A stretch of DNA of 64,000 nucleotides from Actinomadura xylanilytica (GCF_030283145.1 NZ_JASNWE010000001.1:1921751-1985750), one strand, 5' to 3'. Counted from the stretch's first letter, positions 47,257-56,531 are shown. Notes: generated from the sequence alone by a model not told the origin. Made by a program: numbers and translations.

Positions 47257-48788
47257 CTGTCCAGGTCGTAATGCATCAGGGACGAGTCTCCGGTGCCCTT
47301 GCCGGAGCCCTTGTCGGGGGCGCGCCTGCCAGGCGCGGGCTTGGCCCGCTTGGCGGCGCGGCCGATGTCCTCGGCGGTGCGGGTCGGGTCGCCGCCCTCG
47401 GCGAAGGGGTCGATGAGGGGCTCGACCGGGGAGGGCTTGTCGTCGTCGGCGAGCTTGTCGGGACGGCCCTTGGCGTGCGAGCCCTTGCCGCGCGAGCCGG
47501 GCGTGCCCTGCGCGCCCGGCGACTGCGAGGGCGACGGGGACTTGCCGCGCGGCGCCGCCCCGTTGGCGCGGCCCGTCGGACGGCCGCGGGAGCCGTTCAC
47601 CCCGTTGAGCCCCTTCAGGTCGTGGTCGATGTCGACCGGCGGCGGGGTCGCGGGGAGCGCGGTGGTGGCGGACGCCGGCGAGGTGGCGGTGGCGGCGAGG
47701 CCGTGCACCTCCTCGGAGGTCCACACCCGGCCGGACCGGTCGGTCGGCGGGGGCGCCTGGCGGCCCCGCGCCCGGCGCGCCCCGCGGGGCCGCTCGTTGG
47801 GCGGCGGCGCCTGCTCGGCGGCGCGGGCGGACTCCTCGGAGTGCCGGCCGCCCACCGCGCTCGAGCGTCCCGACAGAAGCTCGGGGATCGGCCCGGAGCC
47901 CGGCAGCCCGCCGTTCACCGGGCCCCCGTTCACCGGCCCGCCGCCCAGCGGGCCGCCCTCCACCGGGGCGCCGAACGCGCCCGCCGGACGGGTGCGGCGG
48001 CCCGGCGCCGAGGCGCGCAGGAACGACACCACGCAGGCCACGATCAGCCCGATGGCCAGGCCGATCACGGCGTTCTGCGGCAGCTTGCTGCCGGACGCGG
48101 CGGTCGGGTCGGCGGTGTCGAGGAACTGGAGGCCGTCGTTGGTCTTGGACCGGGCCGACAGCAGGCCGCTCTCCTCGGTCTGGAGCTTGGTGAGCTGGGC
48201 GGCGAGCGTCCGGTAGGTGCGGGAGCCGGCGTTCGGGGTGAGCTCGAGGTCCTGGGTGACCTTGCGCTCCATGCCCTGGATGTTCTTGATCTGCTCGTCC
48301 AGCTTGGTGACGTTGGTGGAGACCGTGACCTCCTTGTACGCCTGGAGCACCGAGTTGGCGATCGCCGCCGCTTCGGCCATGTCGCCGCCACCGGCGGTCA
48401 CGATCACCACGCCGCCGTCGGGCTTGCTGGAGGTCTTCACCCGGCCGCGGAGCTGCTCACCGGTCAGCGCCGGCCCGCTCTTCTCCTTGACGATCTGCGC
48501 GGCGCGGGCCAGCACCGGCGCGGACCCGGCGAACGCGGCGCGCTGCGCCGTGTAGGTCGCGTACCCCTGACCGGAGACCACGCCCATGCGCAGCACGTTG
48601 TTGTTGTTGGTCGGGTCGGTGACGGCGAACCGCGCGGTGGCGGTGACGCTGCTGAACATGATCTGGGTGGCGGCGACCGAGGCGAGCACGGACGCCAGCA
48701 CGATGATGAGCGACATCAGGCGGTAGCGCCAGACGGCCTCGACGAGACTGATCTCCGGAGTGGCCGGGACGGGAGTCTGTGCAGTCAT
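47253..48788 (-). CDS. Wzz-like polysaccharide co-polymerase with long cytosolic tail
   Basis: The 511-residue protein has a first membrane helix at about 24-43 (SLIIVLASVLASVAATQIMF), an extracytoplasmic helical region with coiled-coil potential up to about 230, and a second helix at about 238-258 (NAVIGLAIGLIVACVVSFL). A 250-residue cytosolic tail rich in Gly, Pro, Arg and Ser follows. This is the Wzz chain-length-regulator layout without the usual Tyr-kinase domain. The tail contains repeated GGPVNGG-type units. ATG 48788 overlaps the upstream stop by one base (TGATG). Confidence 0.8.
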   Translation of the reverse strand: MTAQTPVPATPEISLVEAVWRYRLMSLIIVLASVLASVAATQIMFSSVTATARFAVTDPTNNNNVLRMGVVSGQGYATYTAQRAAFAGSAPVLARAAQIVKEKSGPALTGEQLRGRVKTSSKPDGGVVIVTAGGGDMAEAAAIANSVLQAYKEVTVSTNVTKLDEQIKNIQGMERKVTQDLELTPNAGSRTYRTLAAQLTKLQTEESGLLSARSKTNDGLQFLDTADPTAASGSKLPQNAVIGLAIGLIVACVVSFLRASAPGRRTRPAGAFGAPVEGGPLGGGPVNGGPVNGGLPGSGPIPELLSGRSSAVGGRHSEESARAAEQAPPPNERPRGARRARGRQAPPPTDRSGRVWTSEEVHGLAATATSPASATTALPATPPPVDIDHDLKGLNGVNGSRGRPTGRANGAAPRGKSPSPSQSPGAQGTPGSRGKGSHAKGRPDKLADDDKPSPVEPLIDPFAEGGDPTRTAEDIGRAAKRAKPAPGRRAPDKGSGKGTGDSSLMHYDLDR

Positions 48789-49939
48789 CAGCGGCTCTGA
48801 GTCCTCGTGAGGGCGTGGGCAGGGGCGGCGAGGCTGCGGACGGCCTCCCGCAGCTCGCGGTGGTAACGGTCCTTGCCGAACCGCCGTGCGGCGTCCGCTC
48901 GGGCCCGCTTGGCCATCGCCAGCGCGCCGTTCCAGTCGTCGAGCAGGCGGGCGATGCCGTCGGCCAGCGCGGCCGGGTCGTCCGGCCGGACCAGGACGCC
49001 GTTCTCGCCGTCGGTGACGATCTCGACCAGCCCCTGGGTGGCGCTGGCGACCACCGGCCGGCCGGCCAGCATCGCCTCGACCGCGACGTTACCGAACGGT
49101 TCGACCCGGGAGGGGACGATCGCGATGTCCGCCTCGGCGAACGACTCCCAGACCGACGGCCGGAAGCCCGCGAAGACCACCTCGCCGGAGGCCGCCTCGC
49201 GCAGCTCGGCCTCGAACCACTCGTACCCCGGGAAGATGTCGCCGACCAGGGTCAGGGACGTATCGTACCCGCGCTCGCGGAGCAGTCCGGCGGCCCGGAC
49301 CGCGACATCGGAGCCCTTGCGCGGCGACAGCCGTCCGACCAGCGCGATCCGGGCCGGCGGACCCGGCTCGGCGCGCGGCTCGGTCACCCGGCCGGGCTCG
49401 TCCACCCCGTTATAGATCACCTGGCCGCGCCGGCCCGCGCCGCCGAGCGCCGCGGCGCTGGCCCGGCTGTTGACCACCAGCGTGCGGGCCAGCCGCAGCG
49501 GCAGCGACAGCGCGGCGCGCACCGGGCGGGGCACGCCGTCCTCGGCCTCGTGCACGTGGCACAGCGCCGGGACGCGGGCGAGCCGCGCCGCGACCAGCCA
49601 CAGCGGGATGGTCACCGTGTTGACGTACAGCACCGCGGCCCGCTCGCGACGCAGCAGCCGCCACGCCGCCGGGAGCGCCCGCGTCGCGGCGAACGCCAGC
49701 CGCACCAGCCCGAGCGGCGACATGTACGCCTTGCGGAGCACCGGCACGGGCAGGATCACGATCTCGGCCCCGGCCTCGGCCAGCGCGGCCGACAGCGGCC
49801 CGCCCGCCGGCAGCGTCACCAGCACCCGCCAGTCGGGCGCCAGCGCCCGGACCGACTCGATGAGCATCCGGTCCGAGCCGTAGAGATCGGGTGACGGGTG
49901 CGCCAGCACCACGACGGACTTCGCGTCTCGTGCGCCCAC
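48788..49939 (-). CDS. GT4-type glycosyltransferase
   Basis: The 383-residue protein has a GT-B fold. The C-terminal nucleotide-sugar motif VEPFGNVAVEAMLAGRPVVAS gives the family's conserved E-x7-E pair, and IALVGRLSPRKGSDVAV begins the second domain. It should transfer a sugar from an NDP-sugar to a lipid-linked acceptor. GTG 49939 with AAGGTGG upstream is preferred; GTG 49969 has no ribosome site. It starts the operon glycosyltransferase-Wzz-flippase and is divergent from another glycosyltransferase. Confidence 0.87.
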   Translation of the reverse strand: MGARDAKSVVVLAHPSPDLYGSDRMLIESVRALAPDWRVLVTLPAGGPLSAALAEAGAEIVILPVPVLRKAYMSPLGLVRLAFAATRALPAAWRLLRRERAAVLYVNTVTIPLWLVAARLARVPALCHVHEAEDGVPRPVRAALSLPLRLARTLVVNSRASAAALGGAGRRGQVIYNGVDEPGRVTEPRAEPGPPARIALVGRLSPRKGSDVAVRAAGLLRERGYDTSLTLVGDIFPGYEWFEAELREAASGEVVFAGFRPSVWESFAEADIAIVPSRVEPFGNVAVEAMLAGRPVVASATQGLVEIVTDGENGVLVRPDDPAALADGIARLLDDWNGALAMAKRARADAARRFGKDRYHRELREAVRSLAAPAHALTRTQSR

Positions 49940-50089
49940 ATCCCCACCTTCACGATCGTGCGGGTTCACCGGATACCAGTCTCCCGCCGCTCTCAGATTA
50001 ACTCTCGTTTACCGCCGAGACGCATCGCACCTTCCGCATAGCCTGTGCGGATTAGCACAAAAGGCAACGTAAACAGACTGGGGGCCAGG

Positions 50090-51220
50090 GTGCACATCGC
50101 CATGGTAGGGACTCGCGGCGTGCCGGCAAGGTACGGCGGCTTCGAGACGGCGGTGGAGGAGATCGGCAAACGGCTCGCCGCGGCGGGTCACGAGGTCACC
50201 GTCTACTGCCGGGGCGAACGGCACCCCGAGCCCGAATACCTCGGAATGAAGCTGGTCCATCTGCCCGCGGTGAAGAAGAAGGTCGCCGAGACCCTCAGCC
50301 ACACCGGCCTGTCGGTCCTGCACGCGGCCCGCCGCCGTCCGGACGTGGCGCTGGTCTTCAACGCGGCCAACTCCCCGCTCCTGCCGGTGCTGCGCACCCT
50401 GCGCGTCCCGGTGGCCACCCACGTGGACGGCCTGGAGTGGAAGCGCACCAAGTGGAGCGGCACCGGACGGCGCTACTACCGCGCCGCCGAGTCCCTCTCG
50501 GTCCGCTGGTCGGACGCGCTGATCGCCGACGCGGTCGGCATCCAGGACTACTACCGCGAGCGGTTCGCCGCCGAGTCGGTCTTCATCGCCTACGGCGCGC
50601 CGATCCTGCACGAGACCGACACCGCCAAGCTGGCCGAGGCGGGCTACGAGCCCGGCGGCTTCCATCTGGTGGTCGCCCGCTTCGAGCCGGAGAACCACGT
50701 CCACGTGGCGGTCGAGGGCTACCGGCGCAGCGGCGCCACCAAGCCGCTCGTGGTCGTCGGCTCCGCCCCGTACGCCGACGCCTATACCGCCGAGGTCAAG
50801 GAGCTCGCGGGCGACGACCCGCGGATCACCTTCCTCGGCGGCGTCTGGGACCAGGACCTCCTCGACGCCCTGTACGCGGGCGCGCTGACCTACCTGCACG
50901 GGCACTCGGTCGGCGGCACCAACCCGTCCCTCCTGCGGGCGATGGGGGCCGGGGCGTCCGTGGTGGCCTACGACGTCAACTTCAACCGCGAGGTCCTCGG
51001 TGTGGAGGCAGGCCGCTTCTTCAGTGACGCGGCGTCCCTGGCGGCCGAGGTCGAGGCCGCCGAGGCGGCCCCCGGCGAGGCCGCCGACCGCGGCGCCGCG
51101 GCCCGGAAGCGCGCCGCCGAGCGTTACGTGTGGGACGACGTGGCGGCCTCGTACGAGCGCCTCTGCGAGGACCTGGCCGCACGCCGCCTGACCCGCAAGA
51201 CCGTCCGTCCCCGCAAATGA
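50090..51220 (+). CDS. DUF1972/GT4 glycosyltransferase
   Basis: The 376-residue protein begins with VGTRGVPARYGGFETAVEEI, the DUF1972 signature of rhamnosyltransferase-like proteins, and has a GT4-type C-terminal domain with HGHSVGGTNPSLLRAM, in place of the usual E-x7-E. With the rhamnose-donor genes at the end of the window, a rhamnosyltransferase role is attractive but unproven. GTG 50090 has GGGGG upstream; an in-frame GTG at 50045 is a less likely start. TAGCCT at 50039-50044 may be the -10 element. A perfect long hairpin follows the gene. Confidence 0.87.
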   Translation: MHIAMVGTRGVPARYGGFETAVEEIGKRLAAAGHEVTVYCRGERHPEPEYLGMKLVHLPAVKKKVAETLSHTGLSVLHAARRRPDVALVFNAANSPLLPVLRTLRVPVATHVDGLEWKRTKWSGTGRRYYRAAESLSVRWSDALIADAVGIQDYYRERFAAESVFIAYGAPILHETDTAKLAEAGYEPGGFHLVVARFEPENHVHVAVEGYRRSGATKPLVVVGSAPYADAYTAEVKELAGDDPRITFLGGVWDQDLLDALYAGALTYLHGHSVGGTNPSLLRAMGAGASVVAYDVNFNREVLGVEAGRFFSDAASLAAEVEAAEAAPGEAADRGAAARKRAAERYVWDDVAASYERLCEDLAARRLTRKTVRPRK

Positions 51221-51222
51221 TC

Positions 51223-51272
51223 CGCGGGGCCCGTCCGCCTGACCGGATGTGGTCAGGCGGACGGGCCCCGCG
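51223..51272 (+). terminator. Perfect 22-bp hairpin after the GT gene
   Basis: Bases 51223-51244 pair without mismatch with 51251-51272 across a 6-base GGATGT loop, beginning two bases after the stop. It is GC-rich, with no T-tract. Confidence 0.85.
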
Positions 51273-51328
51273 CCGCACGGGCGACTCACCCGGCGGGCAG
51301 CCGGATCTGGCCCTGACGTGAGACGAGC

Positions 51329-51360
51329 TCGCGCCCCGGTGGTCCTCCACCGAGGCGCGA
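51329..51360 (-). terminator. Hairpin after the first beta-propeller gene
   Basis: A 14-bp stem with one mismatch (51329-51342 with 51347-51360) and a 4-base TCCT loop, 35 bases beyond the stop at 51396 on the minus strand. Confidence 0.55.
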
Positions 51361-51395
51361 ACGGGTCAGGGGGGACCCTGGTCAGTACTTCCGGA

Positions 51396-53024
51396 TCACT
51401 TGCCCGCGGAACCGCTGGCGTCGCTGGTGACGGAGTTGCCCAGCGGGTCGGTCACCCGGATCCTGTAGGTGTGCTTGCCCGCGGGCGGGTTCGCGTCGGT
51501 GAAGCTGAGCTCCGGCCGGGTCCAGAACGCGGAGCTCTGCGACAGCGTGCCGATCGCCGTGGTGCCCTTGTCGCGCAGCACCTCGTACTTCAGGGTGCGG
51601 TTGTCCATGTCCCAGGTGGACTTCCAGGACACCTTGATCTTCTTGGTCAGCGCCACGGTGCTCGCCTTGGGCACCGCCAGGTCGGCCTTGACCGGGCCGG
51701 ACTTGTTGGGCGCCTTGGCCTTGATACCGAACCGGACCAGGCCCTGCTGGCTCTTGCCGTTCACGCGCGGGAACTCGCCGCCGAGCGCAAGGTAGTTGGC
51801 GTTGCCGGTGATGGCCCACGCGGCCTGGTACTGCTTGGTGAACGACCCCATCGCCAGGGTCGGGAACCAGTGCAGCAGGGTCGGGACGGGCTGCTTGCTG
51901 TAGTTGCTGTTGGTGCCCGGAGGCGCCTTGTCGGTGCCGGTCGCGGCGCGCGTCTCGGCGAGCGTGCGGTGGTTGGTCTCCGGTGTCGTGTCCGGGAACG
52001 CGCCCAGCGACTCGCAGTTGTGCGCGTGCGAGACGCTGTAGACCGTCTGCCCGGTCGCGAAGACGCCGTACGTGGCGCCGTAGCAGTTGTCGAGCCACAT
52101 CAGCGCGCCGCCGGCCGTCTTGGCGGCGAACCGTCCGTCGTACCAGTGCATGCCCTCGCCGTTGGCGGAGCCGAACACCGTGTCACCGGAGACGAACAGG
52201 TCGGTGACATAGGAGAACTTCTTGCCGAGCTTGGTCGGGATCGGGCGGCTGGTCCACTTGCCCAGCGACCCGTCGGCGGTGTTGACCGCGCCGATGCCGA
52301 CCTTGTTGGTGCCGTTCAGCTTCTGGAACTTGCCGCCCACGATGACGCGGCTGCCCGCGAGCGCGAGCGCCATCACCTCGTCGTCGTCGGCGGTCGGCTT
52401 CCAGGTGTCGATGTTGGCGCCGTTGGACGCCTTCACCGCGGCGAGCCTCGTCCGCGACTTGCCGTTGACGTTGAAGAAGTTGCCGCCGATGTAGACGGTG
52501 CTGTTGGAGGCGGCGATGCCGCGCACCTTGTTGGACACCTTCGGCGCGAACCCGGCGACGAGCTTGCCGGTGGCGGTGTCGAAGGCCGCGATCCGCGAGC
52601 GGGCCTGGCCGTCGACGGTGGTGAACTCGCCGCCGACGTACACGCGCTTGCCGTCCGGGGACGCCACGATGCGCAGCCCCTGCCCGTTCAGCGAGTGGTT
52701 GAACGAGGTGATCAGGTTGCCGGTGGTGAGGTCGAACGCCAGGATGTTGCGCCGCGCGACCTCCTTCGCGTTGCCCTCGGCGGTGCCCGGCGGGCGCGCC
52801 TTGGTGAAGTTGCCGGTCGCGTAGACGGTGTTGCCGACGGTGACCATGCTCCACACCACGCCGTTGACCTGCCAGGTCGGCAGCGGCTCGGCGGTCACGG
52901 TCGCCGGGAGCCCCTTCCCCGGGGCGGTGTCGGCCGTCGCGCTCGCGGCCGGGATGAGGGCAGCGCCGAGAAGTGTGGCGGACGCCAGTACTCCGATCCG
53001 GCGCTGACGCGTTGCAGCTTTCAC
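51396..53024 (-). CDS. Secreted beta-propeller protein with FN3-like end (paralog A)
   Basis: The 542-residue protein has a signal peptide (VKAATRQRR then a hydrophobic core, cleavage near ATA). Residues about 35-430 are repeats of roughly 45 residues built on VYVGGEFTTVDGQARSR and VYIGGNFFNVNGKSR, the pattern of a beta-propeller; Trp-containing strands follow (GMHWYDGRFAAK). The last 90 residues form a fibronectin-III-like domain (KIKVSWKSTWDMDNRTL). It probably binds a glycan or protein at the cell surface; no catalytic motif is apparent. GTG 53024 has GGGGAA upstream. It is about 70 % similar by eye to the gene at 53241-56531, with long identical DNA stretches. Confidence 0.78.
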   Translation of the reverse strand: MKAATRQRRIGVLASATLLGAALIPAASATADTAPGKGLPATVTAEPLPTWQVNGVVWSMVTVGNTVYATGNFTKARPPGTAEGNAKEVARRNILAFDLTTGNLITSFNHSLNGQGLRIVASPDGKRVYVGGEFTTVDGQARSRIAAFDTATGKLVAGFAPKVSNKVRGIAASNSTVYIGGNFFNVNGKSRTRLAAVKASNGANIDTWKPTADDDEVMALALAGSRVIVGGKFQKLNGTNKVGIGAVNTADGSLGKWTSRPIPTKLGKKFSYVTDLFVSGDTVFGSANGEGMHWYDGRFAAKTAGGALMWLDNCYGATYGVFATGQTVYSVSHAHNCESLGAFPDTTPETNHRTLAETRAATGTDKAPPGTNSNYSKQPVPTLLHWFPTLAMGSFTKQYQAAWAITGNANYLALGGEFPRVNGKSQQGLVRFGIKAKAPNKSGPVKADLAVPKASTVALTKKIKVSWKSTWDMDNRTLKYEVLRDKGTTAIGTLSQSSAFWTRPELSFTDANPPAGKHTYRIRVTDPLGNSVTSDASGSAGK

Positions 53025-53186
53025 GAGTCGGTTCCCCTGCCCATAACCCCGTGCGGCCCCTACGGCCACACGGTCTGGAGATCGTAATGCTTGGCCCGAT
53101 CCGACTCGCCCACAACTTATGAAATTGTGATGCGCATCTAATCGTCCCCCTAGGTCAGGGCGTCCTGGCGGGTAAAGAAAAGAAAA

Positions 53187-53212
53187 CGCCCCGGGAGGTA
53201 AACCCCGGGGCG
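53187..53212 (-). terminator. Rho-independent terminator with T-tract (minus strand)
   Basis: CGCCCCGGG (53187-53195) pairs exactly with CCCGGGGCG (53204-53212) across an 8-base loop. On the minus strand the stem is followed by TTTTCTTTTCTTT (53186-53174), a true T-rich tract, which is rare in this sequence. It ends transcription of the large paralog B gene. Confidence 0.85.
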
Positions 53213-53240
53213 CCTTCAGGAGTCGTGTGCCGTACGGGCC

Positions 53241-56200
53241 CTATTCGGTGACCGCCGCGAGGTCGTCCACGAACACCATGGCCGGCGCGTTGGTGGCATT
53301 CCCGGCCAGGTAGGTCCGCACCCCGACCGAGCCGGCGGCCTGGAGGCCGGCGGTGGCGTCGGTCTGGGTGACCTGCCAGTCGGGCTCGGCGGCGCCGTCG
53401 GCCCACACCTTGGCCTTCAGCGTGGTCGGCGAGCCGCCGGTGACCTGGAGCCGCATCCGCAGCGCCCGGCCCGGCGCGTAGGTCAGGCCCGCGACGGTCT
53501 GCTCGGCGCCGATGGCGGTCTCGGCCTGCGCCGTGTCGGTCCGGCTGAGCTGGAGCGAGACGACGCCGGACGGGCGGAACCTGATGCGGGCCCGGTACTC
53601 GCCCGCGCCGTTCACCCGGCGTCCCACCGCCCAGAAGTAGACCCCGTTGCCGGTGCCGTCCTTGTCGGTGGCGACCTTGAGGGTCAGGTCGCTCGACTCG
53701 GTGGACACGTCGTTGAGGTACGCGCCCGCAGACGCCTTCGGGTCGGCCATCGTGATCTGGCCGGTGCCGTCCGCGACCGACAGCCCGCCCGCCGCGCCGA
53801 CGCCCGTCCAGGCGCCGCCGGTGTCGGCGGTGCCGAAGCCGGACGCGACCGTGCGGCCGAACGCGTCGGCCGCGAGCGTCCGCGATCGCGCCGTGACGGT
53901 GTGGGTGACCTCGTCGGTCGCGCCGTCGGCGTCGGTGACCTTGAGCTTGACGGTGTGGTCGCCGGCCGCCGCGTAGGTGTGCGACGGCTTGGCGCCGGTA
54001 CCGGTCTGGCCGTCGCCGAAGTCCCAGGCGTAGCTCGCGATCGTCCCGTCCGGGTCGGCCGAGCCGGAGCCGTCGAAGGCGCAGACGAGCTGCTCGCACG
54101 CGGCGGTGAACGCGGCCACCGGCGGCTTGTTGGGCGTGACCGTGCCCGCGCCGAGCCCATGGTGCTTGGCGACCTGCGCGGCGGTCAGCGCCTGCGGGTA
54201 GACCGCCGCCTCGTCGATGGCGCCGTTCAGGTAGCCGCTGGTGGGCGCGGACGTCCAGCCGCCGAGCCCGTCGCCGCCGACCCGCCAGAACCCGGCGTAC
54301 GCCTGGGCGCTGGTGACGTCGGCGTCGGCCGCGACCTGCGCGCCGTCGACGTACAGCTTCATCCCGGCCTGCCCGTCGAGCGTGCCGGCGACGTGGTGCC
54401 ACTTGCCGTCGTTGAAGCCCGCCGCGCTCTGCACCGTCTTGACCGAGCCCGGGTAGACGCCGAACAGGACGCGGCCGTCGTTGCTCAGGTACAGGTGCCG
54501 GTCGAAGCTGCTGCTCGCGCCGGCGGCCTTGTTGCCGTACCCGATGATCTTCCCGCCGGTCGTGGACGTGGTCTTCACCCACGCCTCGACGCTGAAGCCG
54601 CCCGGGGTGGGCGCGGCGCCGCTGCCGGAGGTGCCGGTGGAGGTGCCGGTGAACTGCACCGCCTTGTCGTCGTCGCCCGCGATGGCGCCGGTCTGCCCGC
54701 GTGTGGCGCCGGCGGCGAGGGTGAGGTCGTTGGCGCCCGCGATGTCGTACACGGTGCGGTCGCCGCCCGCGCCGAGCCGCCAGTACGCCTGGGCGCCGTC
54801 GCCGTTCACCTCGGCCGAGTACGGCCCGGCCGCGCCGCCGCCCGCGCCGGGCGTGACCGCGTTGGACGCCGGGCTGGTCACGGCGTTGCCGGCCGCGTCC
54901 GAGACCCGGATCTTGTAGGTGTGCGAGGTCCCCGCCGGGGCGCCGGAGTCGGTGAACGCGACGGTCGGCTTGTCCCAGAAGGTGCTGGCCTTCTGGACCG
55001 TCCCGACCGGGGTGGTGCCGTTGTCGCGCAGCACCTCGTACTTGAGCGTGGCGTCGTCCATGTCCCAGGTGGTCTTCCAGGACACGCGGGCCCCGCCGGG
55101 GACGCTCTGCGCGGTGGGCGTGCCCACCTCGTCGGCCTGCGGGCCGGTCTTGTTGGGCGCCTTGTCCTTGAGCGCGAACCGCACCAGCCCCTGCTGGGCC
55201 TTGCCGTTCACGCGCGGGAACTCGCCGCCGAGCGCGATGAAGTCGGAGTTGCCGGTGACCGACCAAGCGGCCTGGTACTGCCCGGTGAACGCGCCCATCG
55301 CCAGGGTCGGGAACCACTGCAACAGGCTCGGGATCGGCTGCTTGTTGTAGTTGCTGTTAGCGCCGGGCGCGGCCTGGTCGGTGCCGGTGGGGTAGGCCGT
55401 CTCGGCGAGCGCCCGGTGCCAGGTCTGCGGGGTGGTCTCGGGGAACGCGCCGAGGGAGGCGCAATCGTGCGCGTGCGAGACGCTGTAGACCGACTGGCCC
55501 TGCGCGAAGATTCCGTACGTCGCGCCGTAGCAGTTGTCGAGCCACACGAGGTCGCCGGTGGCGGCCTTGGCCGCGAACCGTCCGTCGTACCAGTGGTAGC
55601 CCTCGCCGTTGGCGGCGCCGTAGACGGTGTCGCCTGACACGTACAGGTCGGTCACCCAGGACAGCGCGTTGGTACCGGTCTTGGTGGGGATCGGGCGGCT
55701 GCTCCATGGGGCGCTGGCGCCGCTGGTGGCGTCGATCGCCCCGACGCCGACCGTCGCAGCGCCGTTCAGCTTCTGGAACTTGCCGCCGACCAGGACGCGG
55801 TCGCCGCCGGGCGCGAGCGCCAGCGCCATCACCTCGTCGTCGTCTGCGGTCGGCTTCCAGGTGTCGATGTTGGCGCCGTCGGACGCCTTCACCGCGGCGA
55901 GCCGGCTCCGCGACTTGCCGTTGACGTTGAAGAAGTTGCCGCCGAGGTAGACCGTCGTGTTGGAGGCGGCGATGCCGCGCACCTTGGCGGAGACCGTCGG
56001 CGCGAACGCGGTGTCGAGTGCTCCGGTGGCGGTGTCGAAGGCCGCGACCCGCGAGCGGGCCTGGCCGTCGACGGTGGTGAACTCGCCGCCGACGTACACG
56101 CGCTTGCCGTCCGGGGACGCCACGATGCGCAGCCCCTGCCCGTTCAGCGAGTGGTCGAACGAGGTGACCAGGTCGCCGGTCGCGAGGTCGAACGCCAGGA

Positions 56201-56531
56201 TGTTGCCCCGCGCGACCTCCTTCTCATCGCCTTCTGCCGTGCCGGGCGGGCGCGCCTTGGTAAAGTTACCGGTCGCGTATACCGTGTCGCCAACGGTGAC
56301 CATGCTCCACACGACACCGTTGACTTGCCACGTCGGCAACGGGTCGGCGGTCACCGTGGCCGGTGGCGCGGCAGGTGGAGCGGTGTCGGCCATCGCCGCC
56401 CCGGAGGGCAGGGCCACGGCACCGAGCAGCGCGGTCGAAAGGACGGTCACGACGGCGACGGCCGCTCTTCCCGCGCGGCGGGCGCGGCGCGCTCTCCGGG
56501 GTGGAAGGCCCGGCAGCGACTGAGATCTCAC
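53241..56531 (-). CDS. Large secreted beta-propeller, FN3, LamG and PKD protein (paralog B)
   Basis: The 1096-residue protein has a signal peptide with Arg-rich n-region, a beta-propeller (about 45-430) closely matching paralog A, an FN3-like domain (about 435-525), a concanavalin/LamG-like domain (about 545-735, with FSVEAWVKTTSTTGG and GKWHHVAGTLDG), a PKD domain (about 750-835, with IASYAWDFGDG), and a C-terminal LamG-like jelly-roll domain. All parts suggest sugar binding or matrix structure outside the cell; no catalytic residues stand out. GTG 56531 has GGGGAA at seven bases, matching paralog A. The end is marked by a T-tract terminator. A longer frame to 57290 is only a shadow. Confidence 0.82.
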   Translation of the reverse strand: MRSQSLPGLPPRRARRARRAGRAAVAVVTVLSTALLGAVALPSGAAMADTAPPAAPPATVTADPLPTWQVNGVVWSMVTVGDTVYATGNFTKARPPGTAEGDEKEVARGNILAFDLATGDLVTSFDHSLNGQGLRIVASPDGKRVYVGGEFTTVDGQARSRVAAFDTATGALDTAFAPTVSAKVRGIAASNTTVYLGGNFFNVNGKSRSRLAAVKASDGANIDTWKPTADDDEVMALALAPGGDRVLVGGKFQKLNGAATVGVGAIDATSGASAPWSSRPIPTKTGTNALSWVTDLYVSGDTVYGAANGEGYHWYDGRFAAKAATGDLVWLDNCYGATYGIFAQGQSVYSVSHAHDCASLGAFPETTPQTWHRALAETAYPTGTDQAAPGANSNYNKQPIPSLLQWFPTLAMGAFTGQYQAAWSVTGNSDFIALGGEFPRVNGKAQQGLVRFALKDKAPNKTGPQADEVGTPTAQSVPGGARVSWKTTWDMDDATLKYEVLRDNGTTPVGTVQKASTFWDKPTVAFTDSGAPAGTSHTYKIRVSDAAGNAVTSPASNAVTPGAGGGAAGPYSAEVNGDGAQAYWRLGAGGDRTVYDIAGANDLTLAAGATRGQTGAIAGDDDKAVQFTGTSTGTSGSGAAPTPGGFSVEAWVKTTSTTGGKIIGYGNKAAGASSSFDRHLYLSNDGRVLFGVYPGSVKTVQSAAGFNDGKWHHVAGTLDGQAGMKLYVDGAQVAADADVTSAQAYAGFWRVGGDGLGGWTSAPTSGYLNGAIDEAAVYPQALTAAQVAKHHGLGAGTVTPNKPPVAAFTAACEQLVCAFDGSGSADPDGTIASYAWDFGDGQTGTGAKPSHTYAAAGDHTVKLKVTDADGATDEVTHTVTARSRTLAADAFGRTVASGFGTADTGGAWTGVGAAGGLSVADGTGQITMADPKASAGAYLNDVSTESSDLTLKVATDKDGTGNGVYFWAVGRRVNGAGEYRARIRFRPSGVVSLQLSRTDTAQAETAIGAEQTVAGLTYAPGRALRMRLQVTGGSPTTLKAKVWADGAAEPDWQVTQTDATAGLQAAGSVGVRTYLAGNATNAPAMVFVDDLAAVTE

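Noticed and set aside
47257..47724. Longer start for the flippase gene
   Set aside because: The added residues are a low-complexity shadow of the Wzz-like gene; GTG 47256 fits the GTGA coupling.
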